64,000 nucleotides of DNA from Solirubrobacter soli DSM 22325 (GTDB lineage Bacteria > Actinomycetota > Thermoleophilia > Solirubrobacterales > Solirubrobacteraceae), in the NCBI RefSeq assembly GCF_000423665.1, contig NZ_KE384069.1:62001-126000 (forward strand), read 5' to 3'. Below are positions 26,361 to 34,148 of the stretch, piece after piece. Position 1 is the first letter of the stretch, and the number at the start of each line of letters is the position of its first letter. A model generated the notes under the pieces. That model made no database searches and had not been told where the DNA came from. It saw only the letters and a list, made by a program, of their open reading frames with translations. Position numbers and translations under genes: made by a program.

Positions 26361-26909
26361 ATGAGCGACGAAGCTGTGGCACCGATCGCCCGCGCGGAGC
26401 GGCCGATCGCCGCCGGAACCAGGATCGGGCACGTCCACCTCCGCACCGCCGACATCGACCGCGTGCGCGGCTTCTACGTCGACGTCCTCGGGTTCGACGT
26501 CCTCGCCGAGGGACGCGACGTCCCCGGCTGGGGCACGACGGGCGACGTCCTGTTCCTGTCCGCCGGCGGCTACCACCATCACCTCGGCTTCAACACCTGG
26601 AAGTCCGCGGGCGGCGCCCCGCAACCCGACGGCGTCACCGGCCTGCACCACGTCGCGATCGTCTACCCCACCCGCGCCGACCTCGCCGACGCCGTCCGCC
26701 GCCTCCAAGCCGTCGACTGGCCCCTCCGCCAACTCGCCGACCACGGCACCCACGAAGCCATCTACGTCTCCGACCCCGACGGCAACGACGTCGAGCTCTA
26801 CTGGGACCGCCCCTTCTCCGACTGGCCCCTCGACGCCAACGGCCACATCACCTTCGCGGGCGGCACCCTCGACCTCGACAACCTCCTAAACCCCACCTTA
26901 GGTGCCTGA
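26361..26909 (+). CDS. VOC-family (glyoxalase/extradiol dioxygenase-like) protein
   Basis: 182 residues. Two beta-alpha-beta-beta-beta modules: IGHVHLRTADIDRVRGFYVD begins the first and GLHHVAIVYPTRADL the second. Putative metal ligands are His in GHVHL, His in LHHVAI and Glu in DPDGNDVELYWD, as in catechol 2,3-dioxygenase-type proteins. Substrate unknown. The last residues (NPTLGA) and the stop codon are encoded by the left end of repeat copy A, so the original C-terminus may have been replaced. Confidence 0.82.
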   Translation: MSDEAVAPIARAERPIAAGTRIGHVHLRTADIDRVRGFYVDVLGFDVLAEGRDVPGWGTTGDVLFLSAGGYHHHLGFNTWKSAGGAPQPDGVTGLHHVAIVYPTRADLADAVRRLQAVDWPLRQLADHGTHEAIYVSDPDGNDVELYWDRPFSDWPLDANGHITFAGGTLDLDNLLNPTLGA

Positions 26910-26990
26910 CCCTTTAGGTGGCCTTTAGGTGCGCGCACGGCGCTGCGCCGTGTTTGAACCTAAAGCGGAGATAAGGGGTCAGGCAATTTA
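26889..26990. repeat. Palindromic repeat family, copy A (102 bp)
   Basis: 102 bases that align without gaps to copy B at 57561-57662. The first 28 bases differ at one position and the last 30 at only a few. Outer inverted ends: TGCCTGACCC and GGGGTCAGGCA. Inner hairpin: TTTAGGT with ACCTAAA and CACGGCGC with GCGCCGTG around a central T. It overlaps the VOC stop (26907-26909), and its last three bases are the asparaginase stop (TTA, 26988-26990). Likely a REP/MITE-like element doubling as a bidirectional terminator. Confidence 0.75.
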
Positions 26991-28004
26991 GCTGGGCGTT
27001 AACTCTCCCGCGAGGTCCTTCGGGAACATGTCGCGGACCTCGTCTGGGTCGCGGCCTTCGGAGAGGAGGACGACGAGTTTCGCGTAGGCGGCTTCGGTGG
27101 TCATGTCCAGACCGCCGACCGCACCCGCCCGCACGAGTGGGCCGGAGGTGGCGTAAGCGCCGAGGTCGACGCGGCCGTCGGCGCATTGGCTGACGACCGC
27201 GATGACGATGTCGCGGCGGGCGCCTTCGGCGAGGGCGGCGTAGAGGTACGGGTCGGCGTCGGCGAACGTTCCCGCGCCGTAGGCCTCGATCACCAGGCCC
27301 TTGATCGGTTCGGCCATCGCGGCGCGCAGAAGCGCGGCGGGCATGCCGGGGTACAGGCGCAGCAGCGCGACGTTGGCGTCGAGGGAGAGCGGGAGCGCGA
27401 CCGCGCCGCGGATGCCGCCGCGCAGGCGCGTCTCCTCGATGTTGATCAGCACCCCCGCCGCGCCGAGCGGCGCCGCGTTCGGGCTCGTGAAGGCCTCGAA
27501 GCCACTGGCGCTGGTCTTGACCGCGCGGGCGCCGGCGAGGATCGCCGAACCGAACACGAGGACGACCTCGCGCACGTCCTCGCGCGCCGCGACCAGCACG
27601 CTCGTGAGCAGGTTCTGGCGGCCGTCGGAACGCAGCACGCCGAGCGGGATCTGCGACCCGGTGACCACCACCGGCTTGCCGAGCCGGCGCAGCAGGAACG
27701 CGAGCGCGGACGCCGTGTAGGCCATCGTGTCGGTGCCGTGCAGCACGACGAACCCGTCGTAGCTGTGGCGGTGCTCGACGATGTCGCGCGCGATCCGCAG
27801 CCAGTCGGCGGGGCGGGCGTTGGCGGAGTCCAGCAGCGGCTCGTGCTCGCTCACGAAGAGCTCGGGCACGTCGCGCCCGTTGAGCTCCGGCGTCTGCCGG
27901 ATCTGCGTGCCCAGGTGGCCCTTCACCGGCGCGTAGCCGGACTCCGTCGGCATCATGCCGATCGTGCCGCCGAAGTAGGCGACGTAGATGCGCTTGCGGC
28001 TCAT
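26988..28004 (-). CDS. ansA: L-asparaginase, type I-like
   Basis: 338 residues. Both catalytic threonine motifs are present: YFGGTIGMMP at the N-terminus and VVLHGTDTMAYTASALAF at about residues 83-100, with GSQIPLG and the LINIEETRLRGG region also family-like. No signal peptide, so cytoplasmic type I: asparagine to aspartate and ammonia. Its ATG overlaps the PaaX-family stop (ATGA), so the two are translationally coupled. The stop codon is supplied by the end of repeat copy A. Confidence 0.9.
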   Translation of the reverse strand: MSRKRIYVAYFGGTIGMMPTESGYAPVKGHLGTQIRQTPELNGRDVPELFVSEHEPLLDSANARPADWLRIARDIVEHRHSYDGFVVLHGTDTMAYTASALAFLLRRLGKPVVVTGSQIPLGVLRSDGRQNLLTSVLVAAREDVREVVLVFGSAILAGARAVKTSASGFEAFTSPNAAPLGAAGVLINIEETRLRGGIRGAVALPLSLDANVALLRLYPGMPAALLRAAMAEPIKGLVIEAYGAGTFADADPYLYAALAEGARRDIVIAVVSQCADGRVDLGAYATSGPLVRAGAVGGLDMTTEAAYAKLVVLLSEGRDPDEVRDMFPKDLAGELTPS

Positions 28005-28834
28005 GACGTCAGCTCGTCGAAGTGCTGCTGGGCCTGCGGTGCCCAGCGCTCGTGTCGCTCGCGGAAGAGCTCGTACGCGCTCCGCCGCGGCCAGTCGCGC
28101 GGAAGCAGATCATCCGGCAGGTCGGGGTCGATGAACGGGAAGCGCCGCCACGCGTGGACGATCGCGATCTGGGTCGCGAACGTCTCCTCCGCCGACCGCG
28201 GCCGGGCGGACGCGAAGTCCTCGACGAACGTCTCGTAGTGGTCGCGCAGCGCCGGCAGGTCCCAGGCCTCGCCGATCACCTTCTCGGTGCCGCCGAACGC
28301 ACCCAGTTCGGCCCGGAACGTGAGCAGCTGCGCGGGCTCGGAGGCGGTGACGAGCGACTCCCGGTCGACGTGCGGCGTGATCCACAGCCCGTTGCCGAGC
28401 GACCCGAAGCCCGCCCACGCGAGCTGCGTCGTCAGCTGATGGCGCAGCTCGCGCCGCTGCTCGGGCACCCGCAGCACGAGCAACAGCCAGCGCCCGTCCC
28501 AGCTCACCGGCCCGCCGAACCCGTAGATCCGCCGCGCTCCGTCGCGCAGCAGCGTCGCCGATGACGCCGTCAGCCGCATCCGCGACCGGCGCCCCACCCG
28601 CTGGCCCTCGAGCCACCCCTCGCGCGTCGATCGCACCACCGCCTGGCGCGCCGCGCTCGGCGTGAACCCGAGCCGGTTCAGCGCGGCGATCAGCGCCTCC
28701 TGCCAGGCCCCGTCCGGCCGCGGCAGCAGGAACTCGCCGAGGATCGTGAGCAGCGTCGAACGGGCGGCGGGCGCGCCGACAGAACGGCGTCGCAGGACGT
28801 CTTCCACCGCGAAGACGCTACTGGGATTGCTCAT
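28001..28834 (-). CDS. PaaX-family transcriptional regulator
   Basis: 277 residues from ATG 28834. N-terminal winged helix: SVGAPAARSTLLTILGEFLL, FTPSAARQAVVRSTREGWL, VGRRSRMRL. Central domain: SWDGRWLLLVLRVPEQRREL and GFGSLGNGLWITPH, the PaaX signature block. The C-terminal helical domain includes AWRRFPFIDPDLPDDLLP. PaaX classically senses phenylacetyl-CoA and represses its catabolism. Here it is coupled to asparaginase, and the CoA-ligase cluster starts 3.3 kb away on the other strand, so its target is uncertain. Confidence 0.9.
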   Translation of the reverse strand: MSNPSSVFAVEDVLRRRSVGAPAARSTLLTILGEFLLPRPDGAWQEALIAALNRLGFTPSAARQAVVRSTREGWLEGQRVGRRSRMRLTASSATLLRDGARRIYGFGGPVSWDGRWLLLVLRVPEQRRELRHQLTTQLAWAGFGSLGNGLWITPHVDRESLVTASEPAQLLTFRAELGAFGGTEKVIGEAWDLPALRDHYETFVEDFASARPRSAEETFATQIAIVHAWRRFPFIDPDLPDDLLPRDWPRRSAYELFRERHERWAPQAQQHFDELTS

Positions 28835-28861
28835 GTGCCAACGACCTGGGACGCTCGCGCC

Positions 28862-30166
28862 ATGGCATCCCGCGACGTCAGCGGGCAGCGGAGCGAGGCG
28901 CTCCCGGACCCAACGGCCGCGGCCCCGCCGGCCCACGCGGGCGAGGCGTTCGCCGTCGCCGCGGCCGGCGTGCGCGGCCTCACGGCCGCCCGTGGCACCC
29001 TCGCCGACCGGGACCTCGCGACAGCCGTGCTCGGCCTCCAGGCCGCCGCGGGCAACCGCGCAGTGGCCGCGCAGGCGCGGCTGGCGCGCGACGTCGCTCG
29101 GCCCGCCGTCGCCGGTCCCGGCCGTGCGCTTCTCGCGCGCGCCCCCGGCACCACCGCCGCCGCGGACGTGCCCGTGACCAACACGGCGGCTCCCGCACCG
29201 GGTGCCGTGCCGGGGCGCTCGAAGGTCATCGCCCCACCCGACCCCACCCGCGGCGTCCAGCCTGGGGACGACGACGGCGTGCACCCCGCGATCGACCTCG
29301 CCGCCGACCAGAGCACGGTGACGCTGACCCTCGTCCTGCGCAACTTCAACCTGCCGCAGTCGGGAGACGCGAGCACGGTCGACTTCCTGCACGAGCCCAA
29401 CGTGAGCATCCAGGTCACGCCGGGCAACCTGCCGCAGCCGGTCGTCCAGGCCGCGATCGCGGCGATGAACGTGCATCTGCGCCGCAACGGGCGCGACATC
29501 GCGGAGCTGTCGATCAACCCGCAGGTGCAGCGGGGGAGCGACGGCCGGCCGTCCGCGGGCGCCTCCGCCCAGGTCGAGTTGCACGTCACGACCGGCTTCT
29601 CGATCACGGCGTCGACCTCGGCCGCGGTCACGCCCCACAGCGACCAGCCGAACGACGGCTCGCTGCGGGTCACCCCGCCGAACGCGCCCGTCGACCTCAA
29701 CTGGACGCCGTTCTCCGTCGGCGTGCTCTACCACCTCGACGCGAACGACAGGCCACGCGAGAACGGCCCCGGACTCGACTACGACGCGCTGCGCAGCGAC
29801 GCCGCGATCATCTCCTGGGTCGTCAACCAACTCGACCGCGCCGACTTCACCTCGCGCGGCGCCGGCGAGCTCGACGTCGCGACCTTCGTCACCCAGCTGC
29901 TGGACGTGATGCGCGGCGCGGGCGGGGAGGAGGCACAGTGGGCGATCCACCTCGGCGTGCTCCAGGTCCCCGACATCCCGGCCGGCCTCACCCGCGGCCT
30001 CACCCGCGCGGCGCAGCTGATCGCCGGCGCCGACCCGGGACTGGCGAACCTCCGCCGCGTCCGGGTCTCGATGTTCAACCTCCCGCCGAGCGGCGACGGC
30101 GCCGAGCGCGTGGTCCGGTGGGCGCTGCTCGACCTCGCCGGCCGCACCGTCACGCCCGCTCCCTAA
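28862..30166 (+). CDS. Orphan protein with eCIS-type LQxxAGNxAV motif
   Basis: 434 residues from ATG 28862; a GTG at 28835 is also in frame and abuts the PaaX start. The N-terminal 110 residues are Ala/Pro-rich and probably disordered, and contain VLGLQAAAGNRAVAAQARLAR (residues about 58-78, split here as LGLQAAAGNRAVAA and QARLAR). That short motif is typical of DUF4157 and other proteins tied to extracellular contractile injection systems. The rest (about 130-434) is a folded alpha/beta region with VTLTLVLRNFNLPQ, LHEPNVSIQVTPG and VGVLYHLDAND that I do not recognise. No other injection-system gene is nearby. A cargo or effector role is inference. Confidence 0.65.
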   Translation: MASRDVSGQRSEALPDPTAAAPPAHAGEAFAVAAAGVRGLTAARGTLADRDLATAVLGLQAAAGNRAVAAQARLARDVARPAVAGPGRALLARAPGTTAAADVPVTNTAAPAPGAVPGRSKVIAPPDPTRGVQPGDDDGVHPAIDLAADQSTVTLTLVLRNFNLPQSGDASTVDFLHEPNVSIQVTPGNLPQPVVQAAIAAMNVHLRRNGRDIAELSINPQVQRGSDGRPSAGASAQVELHVTTGFSITASTSAAVTPHSDQPNDGSLRVTPPNAPVDLNWTPFSVGVLYHLDANDRPRENGPGLDYDALRSDAAIISWVVNQLDRADFTSRGAGELDVATFVTQLLDVMRGAGGEEAQWAIHLGVLQVPDIPAGLTRGLTRAAQLIAGADPGLANLRRVRVSMFNLPPSGDGAERVVRWALLDLAGRTVTPAP

Positions 30167-30167
30167 A

Positions 30168-30184
30168 AGGTCGTAAACCGACCT
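30168..30184 (+). terminator. Short inverted repeat after orphan eCIS-motif gene
   Basis: AGGTCG (30168-30173) and CGACCT (30179-30184) form 6-base arms around TAAAC, two bases after the stop. It may be a weak terminator or a regulator site for the chemoreceptor gene that starts 66 bases later. Confidence 0.3.
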
Positions 30185-30249
30185 CAACGGGTCCACAGGG
30201 GCGGTCGATCATACGTATTAGCCGTCTTTCCCTACCAGAAACCACACCT

Positions 30250-32073
30250 GTGAACCTCTTCAGAAACCTCCGGCTCTCCATGCGTCTCGGCGTCGTCTTC
30301 GGCGCCGTCGTGGCGGGCCTCTTGATCCTCGCCGTCGTCGGCGTGCGCTCGCTCGGTAGCGAGTACGACACGGCGCAACGGCTCGGCCACAAGGACATGC
30401 CGGCCGTCAAGGCGCTCGGCTCGATCCAGTTCGCCATGGTCGCCTACCGCGCCGATCAGCTCGCGCACGCCCACCAGACCGACGCCGCCGGCCGCGCCGA
30501 CCAGGAGTCGCAGATGGCCGAGCACGACGCGATCATGCAGAAGGCCTTCAAGCAGTACGAGGGCCTCTACGTCGATGAGCACGACCGCAAGCTCGCGGCC
30601 AGTGCCAAGGCCAACTGGGAGGCCTACAAGAAGGCGAGCGCGCCCTTCCTGGCGCTCAGCCGCAAGGGCGACCACGCCGGCGCGTACGCCGTGCTCAAGC
30701 GCGAGGTCGGCCCGCTCGTCGCGCTGATCGGCGACCTCGACAAGTGGATCGCGTTCGCCGAGAAGGCGCGGGCCGCGCACGTCGAGGACGCCAAGAGCAC
30801 GTACACCGGCGCCCGCACCGTGCTGATCGTGCTCGCGATCGCGCTGACGCTCCTCGCCGCCGCGGCCGTGGTGTTCGTGACCCGCTCGGTCACGCGTCCC
30901 GTGCACCGCCTGCGCGCGCGCCTGCACAGCCTCAACGACGCGGACCTCGAGAGCCTCGCGGGCGGTCTCGATGCCGCCGCCGAAGGCGACTTCACGCACC
31001 GCGTGCAGGCCGTGACCGAACCGGTCGAGGTCGAAGGCCGGGACGAGCTCGGCGAGCTCTCCATGGTCTTCAACGAGATGATCGAGAAGTCGCGCCGCAG
31101 CGTCGCCGGCTATGACGCCATGCGCGCCCGGCTGGGCCAGATGATCGGCGAGGTCGCGAACACCGCGACCACCGTCTCGACCGCCTCGGAGGAGATGGCG
31201 GGCACGTCGGATGAGACGGGCCGCGCCGTGAACGAGATCGCGTCCGCCGTCGGCGACGTCGCGCAGGGCACCGAGCGCCAGGTGCGCATGGTCGAGTCCG
31301 TTCGCGAGGCCGCGCAGCACGCGGCGCGGATGGCCTCCGAGAGCGCCGTCTCCGCCCGTGAGACCGCTGACGCCGCCGAGCGCGCCCGCGCCGTCGCCGA
31401 CGAGGGCGCCGAGGCGGCGCGCGTCGCCTCGGGCACGATGGACGAGGTCGCGCGCAACTCCGAAGAGGTCACTGTGGCGATCCGCGACCTGGCCGAGCGC
31501 TCGGAGCGGATCGGCACGATCGTCGAGGCGATCACCGGCCTCGCGCAGCAGACCAACCTGCTGGCGCTCAACGCCGCGATCGAGGCCGCCCGCGCCGGCG
31601 AGCAGGGCAAGGGCTTCGCCGTCGTCGCCGAGGAGGTGCGCAAGCTCGCCGAGGAGTCGCAGACGTCGGCCGCGTCGATCTCCTCGCTGATCGAGGAGAT
31701 CCAGCAGGACACCGTGCGCGTCGTCGAGGTCGTCGAAGCGGGCGCCCGGCGCACGCAGGACGGCGTGGCCACCGTCGAGCACACGCGCGAGGCGCTCGAG
31801 CGCATCGGCACCGACGTGCAGGACATGCACGCCCGGGTCTCGGCGATCGCCGCCGCCGTCGAGGAGATCTCCGAGGCGACCGAGCGGATGGAAGCGGGCG
31901 TCGCCGACGTCGCCGCAGTGGCCGAGCAGTCATCCGCGTCGACGGAGGAGGTCTCGGCCTCCACGCAGCAGACGAGTGCCTCGGCGCACGAGATCGCCGC
32001 CTCGGCGGCGGGGCTCGCCGAGACGGCCGACCAGCTCGAGGCGCTGGTCCGCCGGTTCCGCGTCACCGCCTGA
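30250..32073 (+). CDS. Methyl-accepting chemotaxis protein
   Basis: 607 residues from GTG 30250, the start that gives the usual NLFRNLRLS cytoplasmic lead-in. Membrane segment 1 at about residues 13-33, a four-helix-bundle extracellular sensor (about 34-190), membrane segment 2 (TVLIVLAIALTLLAAAAVV), HAMP (about 215-270), then the long signalling helix. The hairpin tip IVEAITGLAQQTNLLALNAA and AIEAARAGEQGKGFAVVAEE are intact. No C-terminal CheR-tethering pentapeptide is seen. No che or flagellar gene lies in the window, so the partners are elsewhere. No convincing Shine-Dalgarno precedes the GTG. Confidence 0.92.
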   Translation: MNLFRNLRLSMRLGVVFGAVVAGLLILAVVGVRSLGSEYDTAQRLGHKDMPAVKALGSIQFAMVAYRADQLAHAHQTDAAGRADQESQMAEHDAIMQKAFKQYEGLYVDEHDRKLAASAKANWEAYKKASAPFLALSRKGDHAGAYAVLKREVGPLVALIGDLDKWIAFAEKARAAHVEDAKSTYTGARTVLIVLAIALTLLAAAAVVFVTRSVTRPVHRLRARLHSLNDADLESLAGGLDAAAEGDFTHRVQAVTEPVEVEGRDELGELSMVFNEMIEKSRRSVAGYDAMRARLGQMIGEVANTATTVSTASEEMAGTSDETGRAVNEIASAVGDVAQGTERQVRMVESVREAAQHAARMASESAVSARETADAAERARAVADEGAEAARVASGTMDEVARNSEEVTVAIRDLAERSERIGTIVEAITGLAQQTNLLALNAAIEAARAGEQGKGFAVVAEEVRKLAEESQTSAASISSLIEEIQQDTVRVVEVVEAGARRTQDGVATVEHTREALERIGTDVQDMHARVSAIAAAVEEISEATERMEAGVADVAAVAEQSSASTEEVSASTQQTSASAHEIAASAAGLAETADQLEALVRRFRVTA

Positions 32074-32106
32074 CCCGGCATGGCGGCCGGGGTATCCTCG
32101 GCCGCC

Positions 32107-32553
32107 ATGAAGCACCGGGCCTTGGATGAGGTGTACTGCTCGGTCGCGCGGACGTGGTCCGTGCTCGGAGACCGCTGGACGATGCTGGTCCTACGCGAGG
32201 CGTTCGCCGGGACGAGCCGGTACGACCGCTTCCAGACCAAGCTCGACATCGGGCGCACGCTGCTCTCCGACCGGCTCAACCGGCTGGTCGACGAGGGGAT
32301 CTTCGATCGCGTCCGCTACAGCGAGAAACCCGAGCGCTTCGAGTACAAGCTCACGCGCAAGGGGCTGGACCTGTACCCGGTCCTGTTGTCGCTGATGGAG
32401 TGGGGCGACCGCTACAAGGTCGACGACCCGCCGGTCCGGCTGTTCCACAAGGCCTGCGGGGAGGAGGCGGACCCGCAGCTGGTGTGCAGCCATTGCGCCG
32501 AGCCGGTCGCGTACGGCGACCTGCGCGCCGAGTACGCGCCGGGCGCTTGGTAG
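32107..32553 (+). CDS. HxlR-family transcriptional regulator with Cys-rich tail
   Basis: 148 residues. Winged-helix HxlR core: VYCSVARTWSVLGDRWTMLV with the conserved N-terminal Cys and Trp, RYDRFQTKLDIGRTLLSDRL as recognition helix, and YKLTRKGLDLYPVLLSLMEW. The tail adds Cys at HKACGEE and CSHC, a CX10CX2C arrangement that could bind zinc. HxlR proteins often respond to aldehydes or redox state. It overlaps the amidohydrolase start by 7 bases and heads the eight-gene cluster to 40.1 kb, so it is the likely local regulator. Confidence 0.88.
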   Translation: MKHRALDEVYCSVARTWSVLGDRWTMLVLREAFAGTSRYDRFQTKLDIGRTLLSDRLNRLVDEGIFDRVRYSEKPERFEYKLTRKGLDLYPVLLSLMEWGDRYKVDDPPVRLFHKACGEEADPQLVCSHCAEPVAYGDLRAEYAPGAW

Positions 32554-34148
32554 TCCTGCGCGGCGGCACGGTCGCCGACGTCTACACCGGGACGTACGTC
32601 GACGCCGACGTGGTGATCGACCAAGGCCGGATCGTGTACGTCGGGCCGGATGCGCCCGACGCCGACACCATCGACGTTCGCGGCAAGGTCGTCGTCCCCG
32701 GCTACATCGAGCCGCACGCCCACCCGTGGTGCCTGTACGGGCCGAGCTCCCTGCTCGAGGTCGCGATCCCCGACGGCACGACGACGCTCGTCTACGACAA
32801 CCTCTTCTTCTTCCTCTCGCACGGGGTCGACGGGCTGCGAGCGATCGTCGACCAGATGAACGCCGCGCCCGCCCACGTCAAGTGGGTGGCGCGGATCGCG
32901 GCCCAGACGGCGCTCGAGCAGGACGCGTTCGACCCCGGCACGGTGTCGCGGATGCTCGACTGGCCGGAGGTCGTCGCGTCCGGCGAGATCACGAACTGGT
33001 TCGGCGTCACCCGCGGCGTGTTCGACCGTGGCATCGCCGCCGCCAAGGCCGTGCGCAAGCGGGTCGAGGGTCACAACGCCGGCGCGTCGCCGCGGCGCCT
33101 GAACGCGTTGAGCGCCAAGGGGATCTCCGCCGACCATGAGGCGATCACCGGCGAGGAGGCGTTCCAGCGCCTGCGGCTCGGCATGTGGACGATGCTGCGC
33201 CAGTCCTCGCTGCGGCCGGACCTCGAGCCGATGCTGCGGGAGCTGCTGCCCGTGGTCGATCAAGCGCGCCGTCTCATGTTCACCACGGACGGCGCCGTGC
33301 CGAGCTTCTATGCCGAGAACGGCCTGATCGGCGGCTGCCTGCGGATCGCCAGCGGCCTCGGCCTCGATCCGATGCGGGCGCTGCAGATGGCGACGATCGA
33401 CCCGGCGACGTTCCTCGGCCTCGACGAGGAGCTCGGCGGCGTCGCGCCCGGCCGCCGCGCCACGCTCAACGTGCTCAGCGAGAAGGACGCCTGGCGCCCC
33501 GAGTTGGTGCTCGTCGACGGCGAGATCGTCGCCCGCGAAGGCGAGCTCACCGCGACGACCCCCGACCTGGACTGGCCCGCCGGCCCGAAGCTGACGCCGC
33601 CGCCCGCGATCACGCCGCTCACCGGCGTGCAGCCCGTCGCCCGCTACGAGAGCGCCGTGATCAACCGCCGTGTGGATCGCGAGGTGACGCCCTCGGACCT
33701 CCAGGCCGTGCTGGTCGGCCGCGACGGCAGCTGGCAGACCCGCGGCGTCGTCGACAACTTCCTCGACACACCCGGCTTCGCGACCACCGCGACCACGAGC
33801 CTCGAGTTGCTCGTGCTCGGCACCGACCCCGACGCGATGCTGCGCGCCGCCCGCAAGGTCGCCGACATGGGCGGCGGCTTCGCCTTCGACGGCGGCTGGT
33901 CGGCGCCGCTGGAGATCGACGGCCTGATCAAGCGCGGGAGCTTCAAAGACGCGCTCGCGGTCGAGCGCGAGCTCGCCGAGCACATGCACGCGGCCCGCCA
34001 CCCGTTCCACGATCCGCTGTACTCCCTGTTGTTCGCCTCCGGCGACTTCCTGCCTGAGGTCCGGCTGACCCCGAGAGGAGTGCTCGAAGTGAAGACCCGG
34101 ACTGTCCTAGAGGGTCCGTCACGAATTGATACGGTCTCGCCGCGATGA
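32547..34148 (+). CDS. Adenine-deaminase-like amidohydrolase (COG1001 type)
   Basis: 533 residues from TTG 32547, overlapping the HxlR stop. N-terminal amidohydrolase barrel: VVPGYIEPHAHPW (HxH metal site), then GHNAGAS, KGISADHEAITGEEA and FTTDGAVPSFYAENGLI, all at positions matching adenine deaminase. The second metal-site segment, normally GTTTxxxDPHEI, reads GTTTLVYDNLFFF: the His-Glu pair is lost. The C-terminal domain keeps the family's GGGFAF and ASGDFLPEVRLT-like blocks. The substrate may therefore not be adenine; an amide or N-acyl aromatic feeding the next enzyme is one possibility. Stop overlaps the ligase start by 4 bases. Confidence 0.8.
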   Translation: MVVLRGGTVADVYTGTYVDADVVIDQGRIVYVGPDAPDADTIDVRGKVVVPGYIEPHAHPWCLYGPSSLLEVAIPDGTTTLVYDNLFFFLSHGVDGLRAIVDQMNAAPAHVKWVARIAAQTALEQDAFDPGTVSRMLDWPEVVASGEITNWFGVTRGVFDRGIAAAKAVRKRVEGHNAGASPRRLNALSAKGISADHEAITGEEAFQRLRLGMWTMLRQSSLRPDLEPMLRELLPVVDQARRLMFTTDGAVPSFYAENGLIGGCLRIASGLGLDPMRALQMATIDPATFLGLDEELGGVAPGRRATLNVLSEKDAWRPELVLVDGEIVAREGELTATTPDLDWPAGPKLTPPPAITPLTGVQPVARYESAVINRRVDREVTPSDLQAVLVGRDGSWQTRGVVDNFLDTPGFATTATTSLELLVLGTDPDAMLRAARKVADMGGGFAFDGGWSAPLEIDGLIKRGSFKDALAVERELAEHMHAARHPFHDPLYSLLFASGDFLPEVRLTPRGVLEVKTRTVLEGPSRIDTVSPR

